The notes under the pieces were generated by a model, which was not told the DNA's origin, made no database searches, and saw only the letters and a list, made by a program, of their open reading frames with translations. Source: Mycobacterium intermedium (GTDB taxonomy: Bacteria > Actinomycetota > Actinomycetes > Mycobacteriales > Mycobacteriaceae). Taken from it: a DNA stretch of 64,000 nucleotides. Of the stretch, positions 24,996 to 32,947 are shown piece after piece. The stretch is from NCBI RefSeq assembly GCF_002086275.1, contig NZ_MVHT01000007.1, forward strand, positions 56,305 to 120,304. The letters run 5' to 3'. Position 1 is the first letter of the stretch; every line of letters starts with the position of its first letter. Both the position numbers and the translations under genes were made by a program.

Positions 24996-25768
24996 CCTTC
25001 CGTCTGCCGGATCTGACTGTCCACGTCCGCTTGGTCTAGATCCGCGCCGAGGAACCCCTGGGTGTGCTGCAGGCTCAGATGCAGTTCGGAGCGGATGGCG
25101 ATCTCGACGGTCCCGCGCACCAACTGGTAGTCCAGCGTATGTCCGCCACGCCGGCGGTCCTCGTCGATGAAGTGCGAGTGATAGCCGGCCACCGAGATGC
25201 CTTGTTCGTAGTTCGGCATCCGGAAGCCGGCCAGCGTCCCGGTCACGTCGGTGAATGTCACCTCCCGCTGGTCCTGGGTGGCTTCGGTGAATGGCCGATA
25301 CGGCGGGCGCTGCTCGCTGACGGTACGGGTGCGAACGGTGCTGAAGTGACCGCGAACCCGAACGGCCACCATCAGATTCGCGCTGTCCAGGTTCGCGTCG
25401 ATGATGGACTTGAGCGCGGCGCGGTCGCACGGGGTGGTGATGTCGATGCGCCGCTCGGGGTGGAACCAGGTCACCGCGGCGAACGGCGTGCGTTCGTCGG
25501 CATCGGCGACGGTCGCGCTGCCGTCGCTGCGCAACTGGTAGCAGACCCCGTCGAGCACCAGCATCTCCCCGTCCAGCCGGTTGAAGGTGCCCAGACCAAA
25601 GTCGCCGTGCCGCAGCAACTCCCGGATCGTGAGGTCCCCCTCGTACACCCCGTTGAGGAGCGCCCCCATGGTGGACGTCTGAAAGATCTCGGTTTCGCGG
25701 TGGCGGGTCAGGATGGCGTGCGCCCAACGGCGCAATCCGGCCAGCTCACCAGAGTCGAAGGCCGGCAA
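24992..25768 (-). CDS. alsD: Alpha-acetolactate decarboxylase (AlsD/BudA)
   Basis: 258 aa. Family blocks: [51 protein letters not shown], and [20 protein letters not shown] with the zinc-binding His residues. It decarboxylates 2-acetolactate to acetoin in the cytosol. The start is TTG 25768, lying 61 nt inside the 3' end of the aldolase gene; a later TTG near 25736 would shorten the overlap. The pairing with acetolactate synthase directly downstream makes a complete acetoin-forming module, which is unusual next to a meta-cleavage aldolase. Confidence 0.88.
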   Translation of the reverse strand: MPAFDSGELAGLRRWAHAILTRHRETEIFQTSTMGALLNGVYEGDLTIRELLRHGDFGLGTFNRLDGEMLVLDGVCYQLRSDGSATVADADERTPFAAVTWFHPERRIDITTPCDRAALKSIIDANLDSANLMVAVRVRGHFSTVRTRTVSEQRPPYRPFTEATQDQREVTFTDVTGTLAGFRMPNYEQGISVAGYHSHFIDEDRRRGGHTLDYQLVRGTVEIAIRSELHLSLQHTQGFLGADLDQADVDSQIRQTEG

Positions 25769-26790
25769 TCCCGGTCCCCTTTCGCCGCGTCCGTCATTTC
25801 CAAGGCGATGTCGACGAGCATGTCTTCCTGGCCGCCGACCATGCCGCGGCGGCCGGCCTCTTCGAGAAGGCTACGCGCGTCGATGCCGTAGCGGTGCGCG
25901 GCGGCTTCGGCGTGACGTAGGAAGCTGGAGTACACCCCGGCGAAACCCAAGGTCAGCGTTTCGCGATCGACCCGCACCGACCGCTCCTGCAACGGCCGAA
26001 CCAGGTCGTCGGCCGCATCTTGTAGCGCGTGCAGGTCGCAGCCGTGGTCCCAGCCCAACCGCTCCGCAACGGCGACGAACACTTCCAAGGGCGCGTTACC
26101 GGCTCCAGCGCCCATGCCCGCCAGGGAGGCGTCGACCCGGCGCACGCCGTGCTCCACCGCGACCACGGAGTTCGCCACTCCCAGCGACAAGTTGTGATGC
26201 GCGTGAATCCCTAATTCCGTCGAGGAATCGAGGATTTGACGCATCATATCCACCCGGTCCGCGATGTCGCGCATGGTCATCGCGCCGCCGGAATCGACGA
26301 GATATACGCAGGTTGCGCCGTAGCCCTCCATGAGCCTGGCCTGCTCGGCCAACCTCGTCGGCGCCGCCAGGTGGCTCATCATCAAGAAGCCGACGGCTTC
26401 CATCCCGAGCTCGCGCGCAGCGGCGATGTACCGGCCGGCCAACGCGGCCTCGGTGCAGTGTGTTCCCACCCGCACGACGCGGGCCCCGGCGCGGTGTGCG
26501 TCCTTGAGGTTCGCCACGCTGCCGATGCCGGGCAACAACAATGTGGCGATCTTGGCGCGGCGCACCACGTCGGCAACGGCTTCGATCCATTCCAGGTCGG
26601 TGTGCGCGCCGAAGCCGTAGACGCAGCTGGACCCGCCCAGGCCGTCGCCGTGCGCGACTTCGATGGAGTCCACCCCAGCGTCGTCCAATGCCGTGGCGAT
26701 GGTGACGGCGTGTTCGATGCTGTACTGGTGGCGCACCGCGTGCATGCCGTCGCGCAACGTGACGTCGCTGATGTAGAGGCCTCGAGTCAT
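25708..26790 (-). CDS. mhpE: 4-hydroxy-2-oxovalerate-type aldolase (DmpG/MhpE/HsaF family)
   Basis: 360 aa. DRE-TIM metallolyase: [16 protein letters not shown] at the N-terminus, [14 protein letters not shown], and the metal-binding HxH in [14 protein letters not shown] are intact, as is [12 protein letters not shown]. It cleaves a 4-hydroxy-2-oxoacid into pyruvate and an aldehyde. The C-terminus has about 25 residues beyond the usual [13 protein letters not shown] end, and this extension overlaps the decarboxylase gene. The ATG overlaps the stop of the truncated acetaldehyde dehydrogenase gene (ATGA), so the partner proteins are translationally coupled although the partner is incomplete. 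Confidence 0.93.
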   Translation of the reverse strand: MTRGLYISDVTLRDGMHAVRHQYSIEHAVTIATALDDAGVDSIEVAHGDGLGGSSCVYGFGAHTDLEWIEAVADVVRRAKIATLLLPGIGSVANLKDAHRAGARVVRVGTHCTEAALAGRYIAAARELGMEAVGFLMMSHLAAPTRLAEQARLMEGYGATCVYLVDSGGAMTMRDIADRVDMMRQILDSSTELGIHAHHNLSLGVANSVVAVEHGVRRVDASLAGMGAGAGNAPLEVFVAVAERLGWDHGCDLHALQDAADDLVRPLQERSVRVDRETLTLGFAGVYSSFLRHAEAAAHRYGIDARSLLEEAGRRGMVGGQEDMLVDIALEMTDAAKGDRDCRPSTLVSWPDCAVGRTPS

Positions 26791-27269
26791 CCTGTTGCGC
26801 CCGCCAATTCAGCGTGGTGCTCGGCGTCGGCAATTTCCAGCAAGACGGTGACCCTGGTGCCACTGAAGTCGCCGGATTCGGGGATGTGCAACGAGCACCC
26901 TTCGCATTGCACCCGGTGCTTGACCCGGCAACCCGGCACATCTTTCCGAACCCGGTCCACCGTCGCCAGCACGTCCGCCTCGATGCGCCGTTCGTCTGCG
27001 GGCCCGTCAGTGACGAGGCAGTACAACGTGATTCGTATTGGCATCGGTGGATCCGCTGGATTGACCAGAAACACTGATTTGGCGCGCCGGGCGCCCGCGC
27101 CGCGCAAAGCCACCGCGGTCCTTTCGTTGAACTCGTCAATGGCGGCCCGCATTTCCGACGTGACCGACTTCGCGGGCATCGACGATACGGCTTCGGCGTA
27201 CGTCACGTCCCCGCTCCTCGCGATCGCGGCGACGATGGGCGCCCCGGCTTGACCGGCAAACGTCGCCAT
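26787..27269 (-). CDS. mhpF: C-terminal half of an acylating acetaldehyde dehydrogenase (DmpF/MhpF/HsaG-like), catalytic Cys absent
   Basis: 160 aa against about 300-310 for the family. The sequence starts [20 protein letters not shown], which aligns with the TCGGQATIPMVAAV block of full enzymes, so the NAD-binding domain is missing and the nucleophilic Cys (Cys132 in Pseudomonas DmpF) is Phe. The rest ([42 protein letters not shown]) is well preserved, with no stop or frameshift. The ATG sits 4 nt after the TetR stop, so nothing upstream supplies the missing half. It cannot be a normal dehydrogenase; the kept region includes the dimer and aldolase-contact part, suggesting a structural role. 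Confidence 0.82.
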   Translation of the reverse strand: MATFAGQAGAPIVAAIARSGDVTYAEAVSSMPAKSVTSEMRAAIDEFNERTAVALRGAGARRAKSVFLVNPADPPMPIRITLYCLVTDGPADERRIEADVLATVDRVRKDVPGCRVKHRVQCEGCSLHIPESGDFSGTRVTVLLEIADAEHHAELAGATG

Positions 27270-27273
27270 GGTG

Positions 27274-27903
27274 TCAGCCGTTCTTCTCGGCGAGCCGCAC
27301 CGCGGCGTCGTAGATCGCACGGCCGTGCAACTCGAATAGCGCGACGAGATCGACTGCGTCACCGCCGATCTCCTTGGCGATGAACAGGCCGTCGGCGCCG
27401 GCCATCGCGTACGTCGCCAACTGGTGGATGTCGGCCTTGCTGAGCCCCGGTATGAACTCGTCGAAGTTGTCGACCAGTTGCTCAAATGCTCGGGCCCGGA
27501 CCTGAAGGAACATGGTGCGGGCGCGCGGTTCGGTGGGTCTGCGTTCCAGCGCCAGCATCAACCCCAATCGGATGAAATCCGGCGAGTCCAGCAAGGTCTT
27601 GGCGGTCTGAATCGCGATCGCCACTAGCCGCTCCTCGGGACTTCCCCCCGCGGGAATGTGCCACGCCGACCGCCAGGTGCCGAAGCTGCGCTCGATCACG
27701 GCCGCGATCAGGTCGTCCTTGTCTTTGAAGTGCCAGTAGATGGAACTGGCCGGCAGCCCGCATTTCGCGCTCACCAAGCCGATGCTGGTGCCCTCGTAGC
27801 CTCGTTCGGCCGCGATTTCGGTTGCCGCGTCGAGGATCCGGACTCGGGACAGTTCGCCGTCGGCCCGACGCCGGCGGGGCTTGGGGCCGTCCTTTTTGGC
27901 CAC
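27274..27903 (-). CDS. TetR-family transcriptional regulator of the meta-cleavage/acetoin cluster
   Basis: 209 aa from GTG 27903, which has an excellent GGAGGAGG 5 nt upstream. N-terminal helix-turn-helix: ILDAATEIAAERGYEGTSIGLVSAKCGLPASSIYWHFKDKDDL. The remaining helical domain would bind the effector. It is the first gene of the leftward operon and divergent from the hydroxylase gene; two palindromic sites lie in the 93-nt gap. Expected to repress both directions and to be released by a pathway intermediate. The longer frame up to 27975 would cross the operators and is rejected. Confidence 0.92.
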   Translation of the reverse strand: MAKKDGPKPRRRRADGELSRVRILDAATEIAAERGYEGTSIGLVSAKCGLPASSIYWHFKDKDDLIAAVIERSFGTWRSAWHIPAGGSPEERLVAIAIQTAKTLLDSPDFIRLGLMLALERRPTEPRARTMFLQVRARAFEQLVDNFDEFIPGLSKADIHQLATYAMAGADGLFIAKEIGGDAVDLVALFELHGRAIYDAAVRLAEKNG

Positions 27904-27932
27904 CGGACCTCCTCCGCAGGAAATTCTTGACG

Positions 27933-27970
27933 CTGTAGCGATCACTACATTACCGTAGTGGTCGCTACAG
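27933..27970. promoter_or_regulatory. Double TetR operator between divergent operons
   Basis: Two 12-bp dyads fit TAGYGRTCRCTA: TAGCGATCACTA (27936-27947) and TAGTGGTCGCTA (27956-27967), centres 20 bp apart. Together they form a larger inverted repeat with 15-bp arms (27933-27947 and 27956-27970, one mismatch, 8-nt spacer). The spacing of two helical turns suits two dimers on one face of the DNA. A TACAGT hexamer overlaps the right half-site. Confidence 0.88.
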
Positions 27971-27996
27971 TACAAGCGTCGGCAGGGAGGCCCGCG

Positions 27997-29580
27997 ATGC
28001 TCAACACGGACTACGACGTCGCGGTGATCGGCTACGGCCCGACCGGTGCCACCGCGGCCAACCTGTTAGGCCAACTGGGCTTGAAAGTGGTCGTCATCGA
28101 ACGCGACCCGGACATATACGGACGGGCACGGGCGATCTCGACCGACGAAGAAGTCATGCGCATCTGGCAGTCGGTCGGCCTGGCCGAGCGGTTGCAGCAG
28201 GACATGCTGCCCGACCGGCCGATCGCGTTCGTCGACGCCGAGGGCGCGCCCTTTATCCACCTGAAAATCGCGGCACATGGTGCCGGGCACCCGCCGCAGC
28301 AGTTCTTGTACCAGCCCGCGGTCGACCGGGCGCTCCGCGAGGGCGTGCAGCGCTTCCCCAATGTCGAGGTCCTGCTCGAGCACGAGTGCCTGCGTGCGAT
28401 CAACCGAGAAGACGGCGTCGAGTTGATGCTTGCCGATCTGAGCATCGACACCTTCAAGCGGCTGCGCGCGTCGTATGTCATTGCCGCAGACGGTGGCTCG
28501 TCCCCCACCCGCGGACAGCTCGGAATCGGCTACTCGGGACGTACCTACGCCGAGCGCTGGGTGGTCATCGACACCAAGGTAATTCGGGAATGGGATGCCC
28601 ACGACCGGCTGCGGTTCCACTGCAACCCCACGCGGCCCACCGTGGATTGCCCTACACCGCTTGGCCATCACCGCTGGGAATATCCCGCTCACACCGCAGC
28701 GGACGACCAGCAGCTCGTCTCGCCGACCGAAGTGTGGAAAGTCCTGAACGCCCAGGGCATTACCGAGGACAACGTCGAAATCTTGCGCGCGGTCATATAT
28801 CACCACCACGTCCGCGTCGCCGACCGCTGGCGCGCCGGCCGCATCTTCCTGGCCGGCGACGCCGCCCACGCCATGCCGCCGTGGCTCGGTCAGGGCATGT
28901 CGGCGGGCGTGCGCGACGCGGCGAACCTGTGCTGGAAGTTCGCCGCCGTGCTGCGCGGGCAGGCGCCGGAATCGCTGCTTGCTTCCTATGAGGCCGAACG
29001 GAAACCGCACGTCGCCGAGGTAACCCGACGCGCGGTGTGCGTCGGGAGACTCATCACCGAGCGCAACGAAGCCGCTGCCGCACTGCGCAATCGCGTCGGT
29101 CGAGGCCTCATGCGACTGCCCGCCGCGACACGCTGGTTGCAGAAATTCATGTGGGTACCCGAGGCGCGGTATCGGGACGGCTTCCTGGTGACGGGCCACC
29201 GCGCGGCCGGATGGCAGATCCCCCAGCCGTGGGTGGCCGATCCCGCCGGCACCAGGGTGCGTCTCGATGATGTTCTGGCCCAGCGGTGGACACTGCTCTA
29301 CACCGGGGCACCGCCGACCGGCGCACAAGCCTGGACCGAACTGGGTGTACCGGCAATACGGGTGGTCGGCCCGCAAGAACCCACGGCGCCGGCGGACATC
29401 CGCGACTTCAGCGGCAGCCTCTCACGCTGGCTGCGACGCAAGAAGGCCGCCGCCGTCGTGATGCGTCCCGACGGATTCATCTATGCGGCCGCCGAATCGG
29501 GCCAGCCGCTACCACCGCCGCCGGCCGGGTATCTGGGCGTGGGCGTATCCCCCACTACCAAGATTGGAGTCACCGCATGA
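27997..29580 (+). CDS. FAD-dependent aromatic hydroxylase (MhpA-like, PHBH-type flavoprotein monooxygenase)
   Basis: 527 aa from ATG 27997 with RBS GGGAGG 7 nt upstream. Features: VAVIGYGPTGATAANLLG (ADP-binding GxGxxG), VIAADGGSSPTRGQLG (DG motif) and GRIFLAGDAAHAMPPWLGQGM (GD motif for FAD ribose). The C-terminal thioredoxin-like domain of PHBH-type hydroxylases is present but ends shortly after MRPDGFIYA. Similar in layout and length to 3-(3-hydroxyphenyl)propionate hydroxylase. It would ortho-hydroxylate a phenolic acid to a catechol, which the extradiol dioxygenase two genes downstream would cleave. The stop overlaps the next ATG. Confidence 0.9.
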   Translation: MLNTDYDVAVIGYGPTGATAANLLGQLGLKVVVIERDPDIYGRARAISTDEEVMRIWQSVGLAERLQQDMLPDRPIAFVDAEGAPFIHLKIAAHGAGHPPQQFLYQPAVDRALREGVQRFPNVEVLLEHECLRAINREDGVELMLADLSIDTFKRLRASYVIAADGGSSPTRGQLGIGYSGRTYAERWVVIDTKVIREWDAHDRLRFHCNPTRPTVDCPTPLGHHRWEYPAHTAADDQQLVSPTEVWKVLNAQGITEDNVEILRAVIYHHHVRVADRWRAGRIFLAGDAAHAMPPWLGQGMSAGVRDAANLCWKFAAVLRGQAPESLLASYEAERKPHVAEVTRRAVCVGRLITERNEAAAALRNRVGRGLMRLPAATRWLQKFMWVPEARYRDGFLVTGHRAAGWQIPQPWVADPAGTRVRLDDVLAQRWTLLYTGAPPTGAQAWTELGVPAIRVVGPQEPTAPADIRDFSGSLSRWLRRKKAAAVVMRPDGFIYAAAESGQPLPPPPAGYLGVGVSPTTKIGVTA

Positions 29581-30446
29581 CCACCACCTCACTTCGCGAA
29601 CACACCGTCACGGTCGCGGGCAAGCCAATCTTCTATACCGAGACGGGCAGTGGCCCGGCCGTCGTCATGCTGCACGGTGGCGGACCCGGAGCCTCCGGCG
29701 TGTCGAACTACTCACGCAACATCGACGCGGGCGCCCAGCGGTTCCGGGTGATCGTTCCCGACCTGCCCGGATATGGCCGCTCCGACAAGCACATCGACCA
29801 GTCTGACCCATTTGGCTACTTGGCCAACATGATTCGCGGACTACTCGATGCACTCGATGTCGAGTCGGCACATTTGGTCGGCAACTCCTACGGTGGCGCC
29901 GCCGCGCTGCGCCTGGCGCTCGATACGCCGCACCGAGTCGACAAGCTGGTGCTGATGGGCCCCGGCGGCATCGGGACCACCCGCGGTGTACCGACCGAAG
30001 GGTTGAGGGCCCTGCTGTCGTACTACGGCGGCGACGGACCCAGCCGGGACAAGCTCGCGGCCTTCATCCGGACTTATCTTGTCTATGACGGCACATCGGT
30101 GCCCGACGAGTTGATCGACCTGCGGTATGCGGCGTCTATCGAGCCCGACGTGGTCGCCAATCCGCCGTTGCGCCGCCCATCGGGTCCCACCGCACTGCGC
30201 ACTCTGTGGCGTATGGACCTCACCCGCGACAGTCGGCTCAAGCGGCTGGCGACACCGACCCTGGTGCTGTGGGGCCGCGACGACAAGGTCAACCGCCCGT
30301 CCGGCGGGCCACTACTGCTCAATACCTTGCCCAACGCGCAGTTGATCATGACCTCCCGCACCGGCCACTGGCTGCAGTGGGAGCGCGCCGAGCTGTTCAA
30401 CCAACTCGTCACCGAATTCCTCTCCGAACGATCGGCTTTCGCATGA
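29577..30446 (+). CDS. Meta-cleavage product C-C hydrolase (MhpC/BphD/HsaD-like alpha/beta hydrolase)
   Basis: 289 aa. Alpha/beta-hydrolase with oxyanion region MLHGGGPGASGVSNY (the HGGGPGA signature of meta-cleavage hydrolases), nucleophile GNSYGG, acid in LWGRDDKVN and His in TGHWLQWE. It hydrolyses the vinylogous 1,5-diketone made by extradiol cleavage to 2-hydroxypenta-2,4-dienoate plus an acid. It is between hydroxylase and dioxygenase genes with ATGA overlaps on both sides, so stoichiometric coupled expression is likely. Confidence 0.93.
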   Translation: MTTTSLREHTVTVAGKPIFYTETGSGPAVVMLHGGGPGASGVSNYSRNIDAGAQRFRVIVPDLPGYGRSDKHIDQSDPFGYLANMIRGLLDALDVESAHLVGNSYGGAAALRLALDTPHRVDKLVLMGPGGIGTTRGVPTEGLRALLSYYGGDGPSRDKLAAFIRTYLVYDGTSVPDELIDLRYAASIEPDVVANPPLRRPSGPTALRTLWRMDLTRDSRLKRLATPTLVLWGRDDKVNRPSGGPLLLNTLPNAQLIMTSRTGHWLQWERAELFNQLVTEFLSERSAFA

Positions 30447-31438
30447 TGAAGATATTCGGCAAGGCAAACCTGGGCTACATCGTCGTCGAAACCGACAAGT
30501 TCGCCGACTGGCGCCGCTTCGGCAGCGAGGCCATCGGCATGCATTGTGACGACACGCCGTCCGACGTGATGCGATTTCGCCTCGACGACAACGAATGTCG
30601 CTTCCTGCTGCAGCGAGGTCCGGCCGAGGACGTGACGACTCTCGGTTGGGAACTCGACGACCATGAAACTTTTGACGAAGTCCTGCGTCGGGTGCGGTGT
30701 CACGGCGTTGGGGTCACCGAGGGCTCGGCCGAGGAGGCCGCGTTGCGCGGCGCGGAACGGATGGCGCGCTTCCCCGGACCCAACGGTCTGACCCAGGAGA
30801 TCTTCACCGGCGCCCGGCGCAGCGCCGTGCCACTCGACCTGGCGGTGTGCGGTGGTTTCGTCACGGGCGAGGCCGGCATCGGCCACGTCGCCGTCATATC
30901 GAAGAAGCCCGCCCAGGTGCATAACTACTACGGCACGGTCTTCGATGCCCGCCTGAGCGACTACATCGACGAAACGATGAGCGGCCTCAAATTCAAGATC
31001 CGCTTCCTGCGCGTCAACCAGCGGCACCACTCGGTGGCCATCGCGTCCGTTAACCGACTGCCCATCAACCCGATTCGAACTCGCGTCCAGCACGTCAACA
31101 TCCAGGTCGCCGACCTCGACGACCTGACCGCGACTTATCAACGCGTCAAGGATCTCGGGTTCGACATGGCGCTGAGCGTCGGCCAACACACCAATGACCG
31201 CGAATTGTCTTACTACGCCGTGACACCGTCGGGGTTCGAATGGGAGGTCGGCTGGAATCCTATTGTCGTCGACGAAAGTACCTGGGAGCCAACTACTTAT
31301 CAAGGCATCAGCATCTGGGGTCACACTCGCGAAGGTCAGCACCTCAGCGATAGGCTGGCGCAATTCAAAACCGCGGGTCGGTCGTTGTTTCGCCGTGAGG
31401 ACACCGTGCCCGCCCTCTGCAAGGCCAGGAGCGCATGA
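30443..31438 (+). CDS. Extradiol (meta-cleaving) catechol dioxygenase, two-domain VOC type I
   Basis: 331 aa, two VOC modules as in BphC/HsaC. The C-terminal catalytic module provides the Fe(II) facial triad: His in GIGHVAVISKK, His in VQHVNIQVADL and Glu in SGFEWEVGW. Residues after the triad extend with WGHTREGQHLSDRL. It cleaves a catechol next to the diol using O2. The N-terminal module lost its metal ligands, as is normal. ATGA overlaps join it to the hydrolase and to the amidohydrolase gene. Confidence 0.92.
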   Translation: MMKIFGKANLGYIVVETDKFADWRRFGSEAIGMHCDDTPSDVMRFRLDDNECRFLLQRGPAEDVTTLGWELDDHETFDEVLRRVRCHGVGVTEGSAEEAALRGAERMARFPGPNGLTQEIFTGARRSAVPLDLAVCGGFVTGEAGIGHVAVISKKPAQVHNYYGTVFDARLSDYIDETMSGLKFKIRFLRVNQRHHSVAIASVNRLPINPIRTRVQHVNIQVADLDDLTATYQRVKDLGFDMALSVGQHTNDRELSYYAVTPSGFEWEVGWNPIVVDESTWEPTTYQGISIWGHTREGQHLSDRLAQFKTAGRSLFRREDTVPALCKARSA

Positions 31439-32373
31439 TGCCCCGAATCGACACCCACCACCACATGATTCCGCCCGAGTATCGGAAGCGACTGCGCGCG
31501 GCCGGTATCGATGACGCGGGCGGGCGCGAACTGCCGGACTGGAGTCCCGCAGTGTCACTTCAGGCAATGGCGGAACTCGACGTCGCCGTGGCCGTTCTGT
31601 CGGTGTCCGCGCCGGGCACCACATTCCTATCCGACCCTGCGGATGCCGCCGCGTTGGCGCGCGATCTCAACGACTATTCGGCCGGTGTGGTGGCCGACAA
31701 CCCCGGCAAGTTCGGCTTCTTCGCGACCGTGCCGATGCCGCACGTGGCGCAAGCCGCCACTGAGGCGGCGCGTGCGCTCGACGACTTGCATGCAGACGGT
31801 GTGATACTGCTGGCCAACCACTCCGGTATCTACGTCGGCGAAGAAGGCCAAGACGATCTGTTCGCGGCCCTCGATGCGCGCTCCGCGGTGGTGTTCATCC
31901 ACCCCACCGAACTGCCCGGGCCGGCCGTGCCCGGCATTACGCCGTTCGTCACCGACTTCTTGCTCGACACCACCCGTGCCGCGTATCTGCTGGTGCGCAA
32001 CGGAATACGGCAGCGCTACCCGAACATCAAGTTCATCCTCAGTCACGGCGGCGGCTTCGTCCCTTACGCCAGTCACCGCTTGGCAATGGGAATCACCCTG
32101 GACACCGGCCGCAATCCTGCCGAGGCACTCGACGAATTCTCGAGCTTCTATTTCGATACCGCGCTGTCCTCGACCGAGGCGGCCTTGCCGACGCTGCTCG
32201 CCTTTGCCAAACCGGGTCACATCACCTTTGGTTCAGACATACCGTTCGCACCGTTGTTCGTCGCCCAGTATTTCGCGACTGAACTGGACACCTGTCCGGG
32301 TATCGATGCCGGTGTTCGCGCGGCGATCGAGCGCACCAACGCGCTCGCACTGTTCCCGCGCCTGGGCGGCTAG
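31435..32373 (+). CDS. Amidohydrolase family protein (ACMSD/decarboxylase-like)
   Basis: 312 aa. Metal ligands in order: HxH in RIDTHHHMIPPEY, His in VFIHPTELP, His in FILSHGGGFVPY, Asp in TFGSDIPFAP. The layout is that of ACMSD and gamma-resorcylate decarboxylase relatives, which carry out non-oxidative decarboxylation of aromatic or ring-cleaved acids. It ends the rightward catabolic operon. No MhpD-type hydratase is present in the cluster, so this enzyme may process a pathway acid in another way. Its exact reaction cannot be read from the sequence. Confidence 0.88.
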   Translation: MMPRIDTHHHMIPPEYRKRLRAAGIDDAGGRELPDWSPAVSLQAMAELDVAVAVLSVSAPGTTFLSDPADAAALARDLNDYSAGVVADNPGKFGFFATVPMPHVAQAATEAARALDDLHADGVILLANHSGIYVGEEGQDDLFAALDARSAVVFIHPTELPGPAVPGITPFVTDFLLDTTRAAYLLVRNGIRQRYPNIKFILSHGGGFVPYASHRLAMGITLDTGRNPAEALDEFSSFYFDTALSSTEAALPTLLAFAKPGHITFGSDIPFAPLFVAQYFATELDTCPGIDAGVRAAIERTNALALFPRLGG

Positions 32374-32397
32374 TCGGCTGGGCCAACTGGCCGGCGA

Positions 32398-32412
32398 GCG
32401 GTCAATCGAGGA
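32398..32412. repeat. 15-bp direct repeat, right copy
   Basis: Second copy of GCGGTCAATCGAGGA (see 23315-23329), at the end of the acetyltransferase gene and just past the accessory cluster. Confidence 0.4.
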
Positions 32413-32947
32413 TGGCGGGCGGTGGGTCGATTTCCTCGTCCGGGTCCACCAGATCCAGCTGCCACCACTGGACGTCGTGCCAGGCGCCGAGCTTCCAGCC
32501 CACTCGCGTCAACAGACCAGCCGGCCGGAACCCAAATGACGCATGTAGCGCATTGCTGGCGTCGTTGGGTTGGGCGATCAGACCGATCGCCCGCCGGAAG
32601 CCACGGCCGGCGAGCCGATCCAGCAATTCGCGGTAGAGCAAGCGTCCAGCACCCGAGCGCCGCCGGTCCATCGCCACATAGACGCTCGTTTCCACCGCCC
32701 AGCGGTACGCGGCACGCGGATTCAGTTGCTGCGCGTAGGCGTAACCGACGACGTCACCATCGACCTCTAACACCAACCATTCGTGAATCACCTGCGCTGC
32801 GGCGATCCGCGCCGCCATCTGCTCGATCGTCGGCACTTCCGTCTCGAAGGTGATCGCAGTGTCCAACACGTACGGACGGAAGATTTCCACGCACGCCGCA
32901 GCATCAGCGGCCCTGGCCGAACGAACGACCGAACGTACGACCGGCAT
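32402..32947 (-). CDS. GNAT-family N-acetyltransferase (phosphinothricin acetyltransferase-like)
   Basis: 181 aa. Begins VRSARAADAAACVEIFRPYVLDTAITFE, resembling the PAT/MddA branch, and has the acetyl-CoA loop as VAMDRRRSGAGRLLYREL. The ETSVYVAMD strand matches the ENSVYV motif of that branch. Members acetylate phosphinothricin, methionine sulfoximine or sulfone; the natural substrate here is unknown. The C-terminus is extended by an acidic tail (VDPDEEIDPPP). The ATG overlaps the stop of the aldo/keto reductase by one base (TAATG), so the two are co-transcribed. Confidence 0.87.
   Translation of the reverse strand: MPVVRSVVRSARAADAAACVEIFRPYVLDTAITFETEVPTIEQMAARIAAAQVIHEWLVLEVDGDVVGYAYAQQLNPRAAYRWAVETSVYVAMDRRRSGAGRLLYRELLDRLAGRGFRRAIGLIAQPNDASNALHASFGFRPAGLLTRVGWKLGAWHDVQWWQLDLVDPDEEIDPPPAILD

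Noticed and set aside
23319..25727. 802-residue frame suggesting a fusion of acetolactate synthase with an N-terminal domain
   Set aside because: The extra N-terminal part is the acetolactate decarboxylase gene read in the wrong frame; it is Arg/His/Pro-rich and the true synthase starts at 24995 or 24989.
26787..27485. Longer frame for the acetaldehyde dehydrogenase fragment (232 residues)
   Set aside because: The first 72 residues are Ser/Thr/Arg-rich and come from the TetR coding region in another frame; homology begins exactly at the ATG at 27269.
32374..32398. GGCCA/TGGCC terminator after the amidohydrolase
   Set aside because: The arms are only 5 bp with a 2-nt gap, too tight to form a hairpin loop.
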